Source of the DNA: Pomphorhynchus laevis
Taxonomy: Eukaryota > Acanthocephala > Palaeacanthocephala > Echinorhynchida > Pomphorhynchidae
DNA: 64,000 nt
NCBI GenBank assembly: GCA_012934845.2
Contig: WNNJ02003859.1
Span: 1 to 64,000 of the forward strand
Reading direction: 5' to 3'
Shown in pieces: positions 23,935 through 35,454 of this stretch; within the stretch, counting starts at the first letter, position 1, and every line of letters begins with the position of its first letter. The notes under the pieces are model-generated. The model was not told where the DNA came from and ran no database searches. It worked only from the letters and a program-made list of their open reading frames with translations. The translations under genes were made by a program, and so were the position numbers.

Positions 23935-25690
23935 TGAATAGCATAAACAAATTAAAATGTCAGAAGGAAAATGTAATGTTTGTTTTTGAATATTTTTATT
24001 TTTTTTCAGTATAGTTTCAATTTGGCACTAGGAATCTATTAAAAATAAAAGAACAATAAAATTAATATTATCGATTACAATGCTTAAGGGTTCGAATTGT
24101 TGCAAGTTTTTTATTGATGCATTGAAATCATCTTGTTGGTAGTCGGTTGAATTTCATTTTGTTGAGATATTTTCGAACCTCTTCGACTAACTTGTATTTC
24201 AGCTGGCTATATAATAGCTTCAGCTATCAGATCGCATTACGACAGAAAGCATGCTGTCCAGACAACTCAACAGGGCGCGACTCATCAGTAAACGTCTTGG
24301 TATCATCGTTGTTTCGTCCCTCAGCATACACTATATTGACGATAAACATGGTGGTTCTCCATCAGATTAAAATAATGCATTGAAATCGTCTTGTTGGTAG
24401 TCGGTTGAATTTCATTTTGTTGAGATATTTTCGAACCTCTTCGACTAACTTGTATTTCAGCTGGCTATATAATAGCTTCAGCTATCAGATCGCATTACGA
24501 CAGAAAGCATGCTGTCCAGACAACTCAACAGGGCGCGACTCATCAGTAAACGTCTTGGTATCATCGTTGTTTCGTCCCTCAGCATACACTATATTGACGA
24601 TAAACATGGTGGTTCTCCATCAGATTAAAATAATGCATTGAAATCGTCTTGTTGGTAGTCGGTTGAATTTCATTTTGTTGAGATATTTTCGAACCTCTTT
24701 GACTAACTTGTATTTTAGCTGGCCATATAATAGCTTCAGCTATCAGGTCGCATTACGACAGAAACATGCTGTCCAGACAACTCAACAGGGCGGGACTCAT
24801 CAGTAAACGTCCCGGTATCATCGTTGTTTCGTCCCTCAGCATACACTATATTGACGATAAACATGGTGGTCCTCCATCAGATTGAAAATATGCATTGAAA
24901 TCGTCTTGTTGGTAGTCGGTTGAATTTCATTTTGTTGAGATATTTCCGGACCTCTTCGACTAACTTGTATTTTAGCTGGCTACATAATAGCTTCAGCTAT
25001 CAGGTCGCATTACGACAGAAAGCATGCTGTCCAGACAACTCCACAGGGCGGGACTCATCAGTGGACGTCCCTGTATCATCGTTGTTTCGTCCCTCAGCAT
25101 GCACTATATTGACGATAAACATGGTGGTCCTCCATCAGATTGAAATGATGCATTGAAATCGTCTTGTTGGTAGTCGGTTGAATTTCATTTTGTTGAGATA
25201 TTTCCGGACCTCTTCGACTAACTTGTATTTTAGTTGGCTACATAATAGCTTCAGCTATCAGGTCGCATTACGGCAGAAAGCATGCCATCCAGACAACTCC
25301 ACTGTGAAGTTTAATGATTTTTTCTTTTTTATCATTTTCAATGTACAAAACAACAAAATATTATCAAAAATAAATTTAAACTCTTGAGAGGAAAAATTTT
25401 GTGGATATCAAATAATCAGTTAATCAAATTAAATCCGAATTTTTATTCATCTTTAAAATACATATTTATGTATTTTTGTTCATCTTTTATTCATATTTAT
25501 TTTTATAAATATATTTATTACCACTTTTCTTGAACACTTGCAATAATTGATTAAATAATATTTTATTTATCTATATTTTTGATTTATGTATAGTAAAAAA
25601 TACGTGGACTCAGTTATCTGATCTGATTTGTTCTACTGACTAGTTATTATGATTTGTGGACCATGTTTTTTGCCTCGCTTTTGTTGCTCA
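23935..25690. mobile_element. Putative dispersed element carrying the 258 bp array
   Basis: The sequences on both sides of the tandem array also occur together near 27.7-28.3 kb. One is gcataaacaaattaaaatg with tcagaaggaaaatgtaatg (about 23945-23990 and 27705-27750). The other is aagtttaat ... aggaaaaattttgtggata (about 25308-25410 and 28165-28270). The two loci therefore look like copies of one element with different interiors. The right edge may continue to about 25690, where a block (tacgtggactcag ... gatttgttctactgac) recurs at about 11630-11700. No protein is seen. A non-autonomous element with an internal tandem array is the simplest reading. Confidence 0.5.
24117..25306. repeat. Tandem array, 258 bp unit, 4.6 copies
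   Basis: Units begin near 24117, 24375, 24633, 24890 and 25148 (tgcattgaaatcgtcttg), the last one truncated at about 25306. Copies 1 and 2 are almost identical, and copies 3-5 diverge by a few per cent. Each unit is open on the plus strand for 78 codons with the same short frame. Composition and lack of any known motif suggest a by-product of the repeat rather than a gene. The unit contains the pieces GGGACGAAAC and CTGATGAGTCCC (minus strand), hammerhead-like words in an order that does not fold. Confidence 0.9.
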
Positions 25691-26270
25691 TGATATTCGA
25701 AGCACGCAGCCGTCGATCGCGAAAAAAAGGATGAAGCTCCTTCGTTGAAAATAATTTTAATAATTTTAATAATTATATATAAATATAACATATTTTTAAA
25801 ATTCAAACAAAAAGTAGAAACTTTGTGTTTTGTCACAAAATAATATAAAATAAAATATTATACAAAATTATTTATTATTTATATTTATTATTAAATCACT
25901 ATGCTTAATTTATATATAATTTAATATACGTATACTCAGTTACTTGATCCGAAATTGTTCGTAATATAAACTTTATATTAAAGTTAATATTAACTGTATA
26001 TTATTATATTGTATAATAAAAGTTGATTAACAATTGTATTGATTTTTGTTTCTTGATGTCTTATAAATAAAAACTTTTGCAAGAAATATATTTATGTTAA
26101 ATAATGACTTTTAATCATCTCTGTTCAGTTTTTAAATTAACACTTACATATTAAGCTAATGATATATATGACAGGAAGCATAAAAGAAAAGTAAACAAAA
26201 ATTTAATGAAAATGCATGATATTAAATACGAAGAAAATAAATAAATAATTATTAAATAAACTAATCATGG
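25440..26270. other. AT-rich spacer downstream of the secreted ORF
   Basis: Simple AT-rich sequence with degraded copies of the block atacgt(g/a)gactcag (about 25597 and 25930). No gene recognised. Part may be 3' UTR of the minus-strand ORF at 26278-26685. Confidence 0.4.
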
Positions 26271-26277
26271 CAAACAA

Positions 26278-26685
26278 CTACTTAATTAAGTGTTTATCTC
26301 TTGGATCCCTCGCGCCACTTATGCTTTTAATATAAAGGGCTCTTCTGTACTCATTAAGCTGTTTCGTTCTATCTGTAAGATATGAGAGCAGCATTTCTCG
26401 TTTGCGGTTTAATTCGCTGTTCATTGGGAATCCTTGAATATTACTTTCGTCGATATAATCAAGATCGTTATTAACGTTAGGGATAACATAATCATCTAAT
26501 CCGTTTTCATCTGGTGCCATTTTGTCGACAGAGCCTTTTAAATTGTAATCAACAGATTCATCGTGATTAAACTGGGGATAGAGTAGATCCTGTACTAGGT
26601 AGGAAATTTGTCGAAAAAGGTTTATTGAAATAATATTATGAACACTTAAGCATAAATATACTAATATGAATTTTAAGCAACACAT
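26278..26685 (-). CDS. Small putative secreted protein, 135 aa, unknown family
   Basis: Single open frame of 135 codons with a clear N-terminal signal peptide (MCCLKFILVYLCLSV then a polar region, cleavage likely near residues 18-20). The acidic middle (DESVDYN, DDYVIP, DLDYIDES) is followed by a basic helical C-terminus with dibasic sites KR (NRKREM) and RR (EYRRAL). That layout fits a secreted peptide or prohormone-like precursor, but no amidation glycine or repeated peptide is present, and I recognise no family. Codon use and complexity are clearly higher than in the surrounding AT-rich DNA, which supports a real gene. It stands alone between repeats. Upstream 5' UTR exons cannot be excluded. 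Confidence 0.55.
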   Translation of the reverse strand: MCCLKFILVYLCLSVHNIISINLFRQISYLVQDLLYPQFNHDESVDYNLKGSVDKMAPDENGLDDYVIPNVNNDLDYIDESNIQGFPMNSELNRKREMLLSYLTDRTKQLNEYRRALYIKSISGARDPRDKHLIK

Positions 26686-26689
26686 TTAT

Positions 26690-27600
26690 TACATTTTAGA
26701 TTACATTTAAAGAAACGCAGTAAACGGCGCTAAATGTTATATTTGTTTTTCAAATTGAACCGATTCTTCCTATAAACTGTTGATGACTCCTAATTTTAAA
26801 GATTGAACTGTTGCAAAACGAAATGTGATTAAGAAATCAGGGTTTAACACATTCTTATTCTGTCATAGATTAATAAAGGAAGTAAGATTTATTATTTATT
26901 TTAAAGTCAAATTTACAGTCAATAACTGCTTTTATCATTTAGACAATAGCGGTTTATTATTGAAAATTTGTGGATATTCATTATTCATAAAAATATGCAT
27001 TTATACATATTTACATTAACTTAAAGCTGATAATTTAAAAGAATTTTATCTATTTTGGTCACACTATTAAGTTTTATTTTCAGTATAAATTTAAATTAGG
27101 ACTAATTTAATTTGAAATGTTCATTGTTAGTCAAATTTTTAATAGCTAACTGCTATCATCAGGACAATATAGTTTTACACAGATATGAACATATTCATAT
27201 TATATAAAGTTTAAAATAAGTAAGCTATAATTGGGCTACTATTATTTCACATTTAACATTTTTTATTTGTCTAAATATAGATGTCCCTACCTTTAAATAA
27301 ATTTGATTTATCAAAACATTTAAGACTTTTATTAATTCAATTTTATTCATATTTAAATGTTTAACAGATAGGCGTTATATTTGTAAAATCCAATGGAAAC
27401 AAGACTTCATATATATTTGTTATCCTAATATAAAATTAATTATTTTTTTGACAGATAGGGGCTATATTTGTAAAATCCAATGAAACCAGACTTTATATTT
27501 ATGTTATATTAATATAAAATTAATTAATTTCTTAAATCTTCTTTAGTAATAAATAATTATTGAAGCTGGATTAAAGGAAAGAAGAAATTATTTTTGATAT
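26690..27600. other. AT-rich spacer with a short repeated block
   Basis: No gene recognised. The phrase ggcgttatatttgtaaaatc (27368) recurs at about 27454 and 28360, so small dispersed repeat pieces are present. The promoter of the secreted ORF would lie just above 26690. Confidence 0.4.
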
Positions 27601-27614
27601 TTTGCTAACTACTG

Positions 27615-27668
27615 TTAGCATCTTCAAAAAATTACAGTTTTCAAATTGTAATTTTTTGAAGATGCTAA
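27615..27668. repeat. Perfect 22 bp snap-back palindrome
   Basis: The arm beginning TTAGCATCTTCAAAAAAT (27615-27636) is complemented exactly at 27647-27668 across a 10-base spacer. A smaller version of the same situation occurs at 27764-27810. Confidence 0.95.
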
Positions 27669-27763
27669 AAGGATGGCTGACAAAAATTGTTTGATTTTGT
27701 TTATGATGGCATAAACAAATTTAAATGTCAGAAGGAAAATGTAATGTTTGTAATGTAATGTTT

Positions 27764-27810
27764 GTTAACTTTATTAATGTAATAAAGTTAACTTGTAATA
27801 ATTACAAGTT
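27764..27810. repeat. Two overlapping short palindromes
   Basis: GTTAACTTTATTA / TAATAAAGTTAAC (27764-27792) is followed directly by AACTTGTAAT / the matching ATTACAAGTT (27791-27811). The second begins inside the arm of the first, as if copied in successive steps. Confidence 0.9.
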
Positions 27811-28048
27811 ATCAATATAATAACCATTGGATAAACATTGAATATGTAAGAATTGATTAAGAAAAATTTAGTGAAACGTAATGTTGAGTTGAGGAATATG
27901 GGCCGAAACCTGATAACATAGCAGTTCCTCTTGATAACCCCTAATCCTTATTGTGATACATGGTATGTTATTTATTAGTCAATTCATAAAAATTGATTAT
28001 TATTTTAAATTTTAATTAAAAAATATTAAATAATATTAACTTTTTTAT

Positions 28049-28094
28049 ATTGCGAACCATACCCTAGAATGTATTCTCTGGGATGGTTCGCAAT
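28049..28094. repeat. Snap-back palindrome, 12 bp perfect core
   Basis: ATTGCGAACCAT and its complement ATGGTTCGCAAT enclose a partly paired interior (CCC/GGG, AGAAT/ATTCT). Confidence 0.85.
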
Positions 28095-28795
28095 AAAGTT
28101 ACTTTTGACACGAAAGCAATTCTCAACGATATAAAAAATATTAAATAAAAGTATTTTAATTTTCAAGAAAGTTTAATTAATTTTTTTCTTATAATTTTCA
28201 ATATAAAAAACAATAAAATATTATAAAAAATAAATTTTAACTCTTAAGAGGAAAAATTTTGTGGATAGCAAGTAATTAGTTAATCAAATTTAATTTTTGA
28301 TTAAATAAAATGGATTTTTGATCAATTCTCATTTAATTAAAATACATAAACTTTTCTAACAGGCGTTATATTTGTAAAATCTAATGAAAATCAGACTTTA
28401 TATTCAGACTTAATTACTTCAAGTATTTTATTTATATAAACAGAAAGGAGTTTTAGTGTACATTTAAAAGCACTGCATATGAATCCAGGTTTTATTGGAT
28501 TTTTATGTAAGTTTGGATTCCAATATAATATAGGTATAGTTTTATTATCTGATTCAATTTTTATCTTTTTTTATTTATTATAGAAGTGATTTGTAACAGT
28601 GAATTTTAACTTTCCGAAGATGCTAACAAGGTTAGCGAAATATCAAATAAAATTTTCCTTCTTACTTTGATCCAGCTCCAATAATTCTTCAGCAATAATG
28701 GATCATAATCAGTTATTTAAAATAGTTTATAATTAACAGAGTTTACATTTAAATCATTAATTTACCTTTCATGTGTTATAATCATGCTTTTTCCC

Positions 28796-28921
28796 TTTCG
28801 GCTAAGCGTTATTACTCTCCCTATCAAGCAGGTAATAACGCTTAGCCGAAATGGAATCACTAAAATGATTTTAAAATGATTAGCACGTTTTCCTCCACTA
28901 AAATGTGGGGGAAAACGTGCT
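28796..28921. repeat. Two adjacent hairpins, 20 bp and 17 bp arms
   Basis: TTTCGGCTAAGCGTTATTAC (28796-28815) is exactly complemented at 28832-28851. Then the arm beginning AGCACGTTTTCC (28882-28898) is complemented with one mismatch at 28905-28921. Neither has flanking duplications or other transposon signs. Confidence 0.9.
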
Positions 28922-31102
28922 TTTAATATTAGGTAATGTCAAAGAAATGAATAGTTTTCCAAATATGGAGAACTATATATAAAAAAATACAAATCAATGT
29001 TATATATCGAAGGCAACTATTATAGCCACAAAAGTATTGATTTAAGTACTAGTTAGACTGGATGATCAACAATAGTATTGAATATATTTTAGAAGATCAA
29101 TCACTTGAAACTGCGATAATATGGAGTTTATTATTTCTCCGTTTTTTATCAAGTCATCAAATCGGTAAACTCAACATTTGGCAAGCTTGCAAAATCAATC
29201 ACATTGCATTGCTTTTTGCAAAGCAAGTGTACATAAAGTATATGAAAATTAATAAAAAATAATATTCTCAAACTTAATAAGTCTTGACTAATCCAAATTT
29301 ATGATGAAAAAATTAACGTAATTTTATGTTTAATTCATCGATCATTTTAATGTTCATTAATTCAACACTAATTCACATTGAACCAATTTTGGTCAAAGAA
29401 TATTTATTGACAAAAATTCTTATCTAAAATAGTTCAAGCGCTTAATCTATATTTTTTCAAGTTTAAAGATGAATCAGATCAGCTAACTGAGTTTACGTAT
29501 TTTATATTATTTACAAATTAAAAATAATAAATAAAATTCAAATAATTAGATAATAATTATATTATTATATTATATTATTATACTATATAATTATATTTTG
29601 CTAAAGGATTTTATCTAATTTATATCAAGTTGAAATTTAAAATTAAAACTAAAATTAATATTTATGAATTGATAAATTACAGATATCAGAATAAGGATGA
29701 TATAATGAGAAGCTGATATTTTATCAGGTTTCGGCCTATATTCCTACACGCAACATGGCAGCTGGGCCAAATACTAATGCTAATGACGTATTTTCTTTGA
29801 TAAAATTTGAGTACCTAGTCTTATTATAATATTAAGTTTATTTATACTATCCATTTAAAAGACATTTAAAATATTAGAATATTTCGAAAAGATTGAGTCT
29901 AAACATTTTATACTTTATAAGGATTTTATACAATTCATATAACGAAAGAATTTATAAAAATTTAAAATAAAAATCAATTTTTATGAATTGACTAATAATA
30001 GACGATGTATCAGAATAAGGATTAGAGGTCATCATGAGGAACTGCTGTTATCAGATTTTCACTCATATTCCTAAACCAAACGTAGCAGCGGGGCCAAATA
30101 CATGCTAATAGCGTATTTTCTCTGATGAAATTTGACAATCTACTATCTTATTCTAATACCAAATATACTATTTATTATTCATTCACAAAAATTTTCCGTT
30201 GATTTTAAATTTATTTAAAATTATATTATTGAAAAACAATAAAAAAATTCACCTGAGTTTAACTATTTTTAATAATACTTACTGCATTTTTTAAACTATT
30301 TTACGATTTTCTGTCTGATTTTTTATAGCAACATAGTTTAAAATATATATTAAATTATTTAAATTATTTTGAAGTCAATATCGTTACATATTGTTGCAAT
30401 TCTTAAAATTTCATTATTTAATGTATTATATTTTATATTATATGGTATGCATGAATGCTCATGCAAAAATATGCTTTTTGTAAATTTAAATATGTCATCT
30501 TTACGATATAAATTAAGTAGTTTGAGTTAATGTTAATTTAATGTTTATATCTATCACGTACAGTTAAATGTCATATTTTTATGCTATAAGAATATTGTTT
30601 TAACTTGTCTTATTTTAAAGTTCATATATACCATAATAATCGTCAATATTATTTTTCTGAAGAATTAGGCTATCAGAATAAATTTTGTAAATTGTTGATA
30701 AATATTCGTATATTATAAATACACAAGAAAATATTTCATATTCTTTAAAGTTTATATTTATTTTATTAAAAATTCATATTCTATGAAACTTTATAAAAAG
30801 GAAGCTAAAATTGGGATATTTATTTTATAATCTAAAATACATGGACTCAGCTGAGTCTAGGTATTTTATATTATATATAAATTACAATTAATGATAAAAT
30901 AATTATAAATAATTATATGTTGAAAAAAATCATAAATAATATACGATGTATCAGAATAAAGATTAAAGGTCATCAGAAGGAACTGCTATGCTATCAGGTT
31001 TCGACCCGTATTCCTCGACTAATGTGGATAGAATTATCTACGTTCTTTTAATGCATGATTTTATTATTTTTTAAAATAAAACGAATTTTCGTCTATTTGC
31101 AG

Positions 31103-31306
31103 CATAAATACCCGAAAACACAGATCGATATTCGCGTCCTTGTGATATCTAATTTGAGTTCAACAAGTATGTTTCTTTGTGATTTTGCTCTGTTTAGATT
31201 TTTATTATTTTATATTACAGTATTTTCCGACGTCGTTGTTGCCGCTGGTATCGCTCTATGTGATGCAGGTATTGAAATGTATGATGTTCTTACAGCAGAC
31301 ACTATC
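31103..31306 (+). CDS. Exosome subunit EXOSC6/Mtr3-like (two exons of a partial gene)
   Basis: Exon 31103-31166 (ttgcag|CATAAATACCCG ... TCAACAA|gtatgt) and exon 31221-31306 (attacag|TATTTTCC ... ACTATC|gtaagt) join in phase 1 across a 54 bp intron. The product reads HKYPKTQIDIRVLVISN, then SDVVVAAG, then IALCDAGIEMYDV. This matches the RNase PH fold segment of exosome ring subunits (the 'AA..AL.DAG' signature), and IEMYD is typical of EXOSC6/Mtr3 rather than RRP41 or RRP46. The RNA exosome ring degrades and trims RNA in nucleus and cytoplasm. I could not find the exons expected on either side: upstream is repeat-filled and downstream is repeats, then the 3' end of a convergent gene. It may be a gene with distant exons or a gene fragment. 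Confidence 0.65.
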
Positions 31307-31884
31307 GTAAGTATTTAAGTCCGTCATCACTTACATGCCAGTGATGTATATAATACATTGCACATTCTCTTTAATTTAAAAAGCTAATTAATTTTTTATT
31401 AAATTCCATTTAATCCGATCTCGAAATTAATCTATCGTTAATTATTAATTAATAATTATTAAATTATTAATTAATTATTGATAATTATTAATAATTATTA
31501 ATTAATAATTAATAAGTATTATTAATAATTATTTATTATCAATAAATAATTTTCTAATGTTTCATAAAATCGTTTGAAGTCAATGTTTTAAACTAATTTT
31601 TTTGTACTAAAAATAAATTAAAGGTTAATTTAAAAATAATGAAATGTAAATTGCAACGTTAATTTTTAATTAAAGTGAAATAGAAAATAAAAAATTGAAA
31701 TTTTAAAAGTCAATTTTTATGAATTGACTAATAAATAATATACGATGTGTCAGAATAAAGATTAAAGGTCATCAGAAGGAACTGCTATGCTATCAGGTTT
31801 CGGTCCCTATTCCTCGACCTAGTTTTAATAGTAATTAGTTTAAAATGTAACTATTTAATTATTTAAATGACATTGAATTATAAT

Positions 31885-32513
31885 AATGATTTTGAAGGAA
31901 TACAGTATCGTTACATATTGTTGCAATTCTTAAAATTTCATTATTTAATGTATTATATTTTACATTATATGGTATGAATGAATGATCGTTGATGTTTATG
32001 GTAAATTAAAATATACCATCTTAATCTTCGAAAATTTATTTTTATTTAATTACTAAAAGATAAGATCTTTAAAATTTGGCTGTTTATCACGAAACGTTTT
32101 TTCTTATTCATAATATTATTTTAATTTATTTATAATTTTATTTAGAAATCCAATATCATTACATATTGTTGCCACTTAAGAGTTTAAATTTATTCTTTAT
32201 ATTATTGTGTTGATTTATACATTTTACTATTTTTTGTTTGATGATATTTTTATAGTAACCAAGTTTAAAATATGTATCTATTAAATTATTTAAATGATTT
32301 TGAAGAAAGCCAATATCATTACATATTGTTGCAATTCTTAAAATTTCATTATTTAATGTATTATATTTTATATTATATGGTATGCATGAATGATCGTTGA
32401 TGTTTATGGTAAATTAAAATATACCATCTTAATCTTCGAAAATTTATTTTTATTTAATTACTAAAAGATAAGATCTTTAAAATTTGGCTGTTTATCACGA
32501 AACGTTTTTTCGT
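31885..32513. repeat. Duplicated 200 bp segment
   Basis: 31885-32103 and 32290-32513 are near-identical (tacatattgttgcaattct ... tatcacgaaacgttttttc). A third, shorter copy lies at about 30375-30470, and the phrase tatcattacatattgttgc also starts near 32155. The copies are about 406 bp apart in direct orientation. Confidence 0.9.
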
Positions 32514-32956
32514 ACCACCAATAAATAAAAAATGAATAAAATTATTTTTTATTTTATACTTCGGATATTTTTATAATGTCCTGTAATTATTAAATGATCA
32601 TTCAATTAAAAATGCCAGTTTATAGTTAAAAATTTTATTCATTTAATAAAATCATTTGTTACTTACATTAATTTTGCCATAACATTTAATAAATTAGCGA
32701 TTATTAGCATTTAAAAATAAAAAATATCAGCACATAAAAATAGCAATTCAAAAAAGAGACAGATTTTCAAGTATTGGACCAATTTTTAGTTAAACACAAA
32801 ATCATTTTTACATCAACAGCATACTGTTTTCAATCGATGAAACAGTAATCACACAAACGTTGCACGGTTTCAATAATGACGATAATGAGTGATTATATAT
32901 ATTGTACACATGGACTGTGATGACGCTTGACGAACTATAAGGGATGAGATCATGCT

Positions 32957-35454
32957 TTAAGACATTGATCTGGATCGACTACGTCGCCTATAGTTTCTTC
33001 CCTCTTGGCCATAGTCATTACGTCTGTCTCTCCCACCATATTGTGGACCGTCGGACGAGCTAGGACAACTTCTAGCAATGTGACCATACTCGTGACATTT
33101 GTAGCACATTATCTGAGAGGATTGCCTGCCTCCACGATAGAAAGTACTGCCGCCGCCTCCACTGCCGCCTCCACCCCCACTGGAATAAGAATAATCACGG
33201 CGATATCCACCATCTCTATATCCTCCGCCGCCGCTCATACTACTGCCACCGTTGCGACTACTACCTCTGCTGTATCCGCCACCACTTCCACCATCACGTC
33301 TAGCGTATTGGACGCTTATATTGTTACGGTTAAGCTCAGCACCGTCTAGACTCTGTAGTGCATCCTATAAATACAAAGACAATAATTAAAGCAACGGTTA
33401 AAATATGTAAGCTAATTGTATTTTCTGCAGACTAAAAGGGTGTCGTCATTCTTAATACAACTTTTATGGTGAAATTTGAAATCGATATAATTTGCTATAT
33501 ATATCCACACGCTTTTTAAATTTGTAGTATTAGCATCACTAAGTTGATATCATAATTAAATAAATGTAATTCAGGTGCCGAAGCTTCAAATAATCGCAAA
33601 ATTAACGAGTCATCACAAGTTATAATCAAGTTATTTACACACATACTATAGGATCAGTGATACAGACAATGGTTCGGCCTCGCGACCACTGAAAGCAATC
33701 GGGCCATCCGTAGATTATTATTAACCACAATTTTCAACAATCATAATTTCAATTTCAAAAACTAAATATTTTATTGCAAATATTTTTTTTTACTTTTTAA
33801 AATGTAAAATCATTTTTATTTGACAATTTTTCAAGTATAAAATTATGTTATTGCAAATATTTTTATAATTTAAAATTAATTAATTTAATTATTTTTATAA
33901 TTTAAAATTAATAAATTTAATTATTTTTATAATTTAAAATTAATAAATTTAATTATTTTTATAATTTAAAATTAATTAATTAATTTAATTATTTATAATT
34001 TAAAATTAATAAATTAATTTAATTATTTTTATAATTTAAAAATTTTAAAATTCAAAATTATTTTATTTGAATATTTTTCACGAAAATTAAAATTATTGCA
34101 AATATTATTCAAATATTTATTTTTCATTTTTAGCATGGCAATCAAAAATTAAAATTATTTTCTCGCCAAATCTTATTAAAAACGATTTTTAAGATGCAAA
34201 ATGACTTTTATTTGACAATTTTTGCCAGACGAGTATAAATATTTCACTTCCGTAAAGTTAACAGTTACGAATTCGCATAGAGAAAATGTAAAAAACAAAA
34301 CCGCATAACTGTGAAAGTCGTGTTCAAATAAAAAATGAAAATAAAGAGCCTAGAAGAGTATAGCCTTTGTTCTCTAGATAATCGGCATGAAAGATTCTAT
34401 TAGTCAAGTTGATAAATTCAGATACGAGAGAAACCTTTTGCAGTATATGATTCAAGATAAGCCGCTTGGATATGAGATGCAAACAGGAACTAAAAAATTT
34501 CGCTAAAAATACCTGCAGTGATATTTTTCAAAATATAAAAAGCAAACATCAATCTTACCTTTTTCATTAATAACACAATTCTCTAAATTGTAGAAAGTAT
34601 TCGAGTACACAGTATATTTTGTAATATGCATTGCGTAATTCAATGTGACAAATAAGTACACTGCATTGCACAAACTGTTGGCGTTTGTAATTTACAGAAC
34701 GAACTCAACAAACAACGATGTCGGTGGTAAATCAAACGTGCCCCGGTGAATACTCGACATATCAGTGCTGCCCAGCTGTTAGTAGTTATCTCTCAAGTTG
34801 TGAATGCTTCATCAAATCTTAATCTTAATTTTGGTGTTCAAGACTGGGAAAAAGTACAGCGGCAAAAACAACGTCTCGAGAATTAACTATTAAAAGCGGG
34901 TTATATGGCCTCGCGACTTTCAATGAATACAATCCGACGCAAAACACTGCGCGTGAATGATTTCAATCGTGAGTCACAGTTATAATCAGTGCTATATATA
35001 TAAATCTACATTTCCCCGTGTTTGAAATTCACCACGGCATAGACAGCAATGATTGATATCCAACAACGATAACGCTGGGGGTAGCCTTTTTAATTGCGAC
35101 GAATCGCTGATTAGAGAATTTACGATGAAAGTTTCACAAAATTAGTACTACTACTTCAAAAGCAACAAGTGTTGAGAGAAAGAGCTTGCTTTTCTCTGTG
35201 TTTTGATTTTAATTGTTGTACCCTAGCATTTTCTGATCTGTCAAATGTAATAAATCCGTAGTTTGTATTCGGACCTATTTTGAAAAGAAAACACACAAAA
35301 GTTTTAAAGGCATATCAACAGTTATCCTACTATCTTTATTGCGTGACGGACCAATGTGGCATTGAGTAACTTCACCATAAGCGCCAAAGGCATCTTCCAA
35401 GTCTTTTCTTGTTGTATCAGGATTAAGATTTGCAATATATAACTTTGACGACAT
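32957..35454 (-). CDS. RRM plus zinc-knuckle SR-like splicing factor, copy 1
   Basis: Three exons: 35454-35331, 35274-35222 and 33364-32957, giving 194 aa. The start ATG directly follows a tttgcag acceptor, so a 5' UTR intron or trans-splice site probably precedes it. Residues 3-75 form one RRM (RNP2 LYIANL, RNP1 YGFITF, ending RNNISVQYARR). Then comes a Gly/Ser/Tyr-rich linker, a CCHC zinc knuckle (CYKCHEYGHIARSC) and a short RS tail (RRRSRSRSMS). This is the architecture of knuckle-bearing SR proteins (RSZ/SRSF7-like), which bind pre-mRNA and recruit the spliceosome in the nucleus. Intron 1 is 56 bp (gtagga donor). Intron 2 is 1857 bp and uses the unusual donor AGG|gtacaa. It is a tandem paralogue of the gene at 36639-38673. 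Confidence 0.88.
33365..35221 (-). other. Intron 2 of RRM-knuckle gene copy 1
   Basis: The donor gtacaa is at 35221 and the acceptor ttatag ends at 33365. 33870-34040 is a short AT-rich tandem repeat (period about 33 bp, tttttataatttaaaattaa). 34700-35060 is distinctly richer in G+C than normal intron DNA here and contains acceptor-like tttttcccag (34843). It may hold a regulated exon, but I could not define one with confidence. Confidence 0.6.

Larger units (their letters stand above)
27893..31818. repeat. Dispersed repeat family, five copies (tcaggtttcgg end)
   Basis: A repeat whose fullest copies here are about 290 bp (29466-29745) recurs at 29945-30075, 30838-31018 and 31690-31818 (plus), inverted at 27893-27995, and again at 39596-39885 outside this span. 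It starts with (ga)tcagctaactgagtctacg, has an AT-rich middle, then ttatgaattgactaataa, gtatcagaataaggatta, gaggtcatcaggaggaactg and ctatcaggtttcggccc. It has no coding capacity. The two ends differ from each other and there is no obvious inverted terminal repeat, so it could be a SINE-like or other non-autonomous element. Confidence 0.8.

Noticed and set aside
24890-25147. Functional hammerhead ribozyme in the 258 bp unit
   Set aside because: The words CTGATGAGTCCC and GGGACGAAAC occur, but in an order and spacing that leave no room for stems I and III; recorded only as a possible rearranged relic.
24147-25387. Repeated 78-codon plus-strand frames as a small gene family
   Set aside because: They are the same frame of a 258 bp tandem unit; no motif, no splice context, and the frame is a by-product of the repeat.
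28796-28851. Rho-independent terminator
   Set aside because: A strong hairpin, but in eukaryotic DNA with no gene end or T tract; it belongs to the palindrome set.
33005-33349. Plus-strand 114-codon frame rich in Thr/Ala/Ser
   Set aside because: Antisense shadow of the Gly-rich exon 3 of the RRM-knuckle gene.
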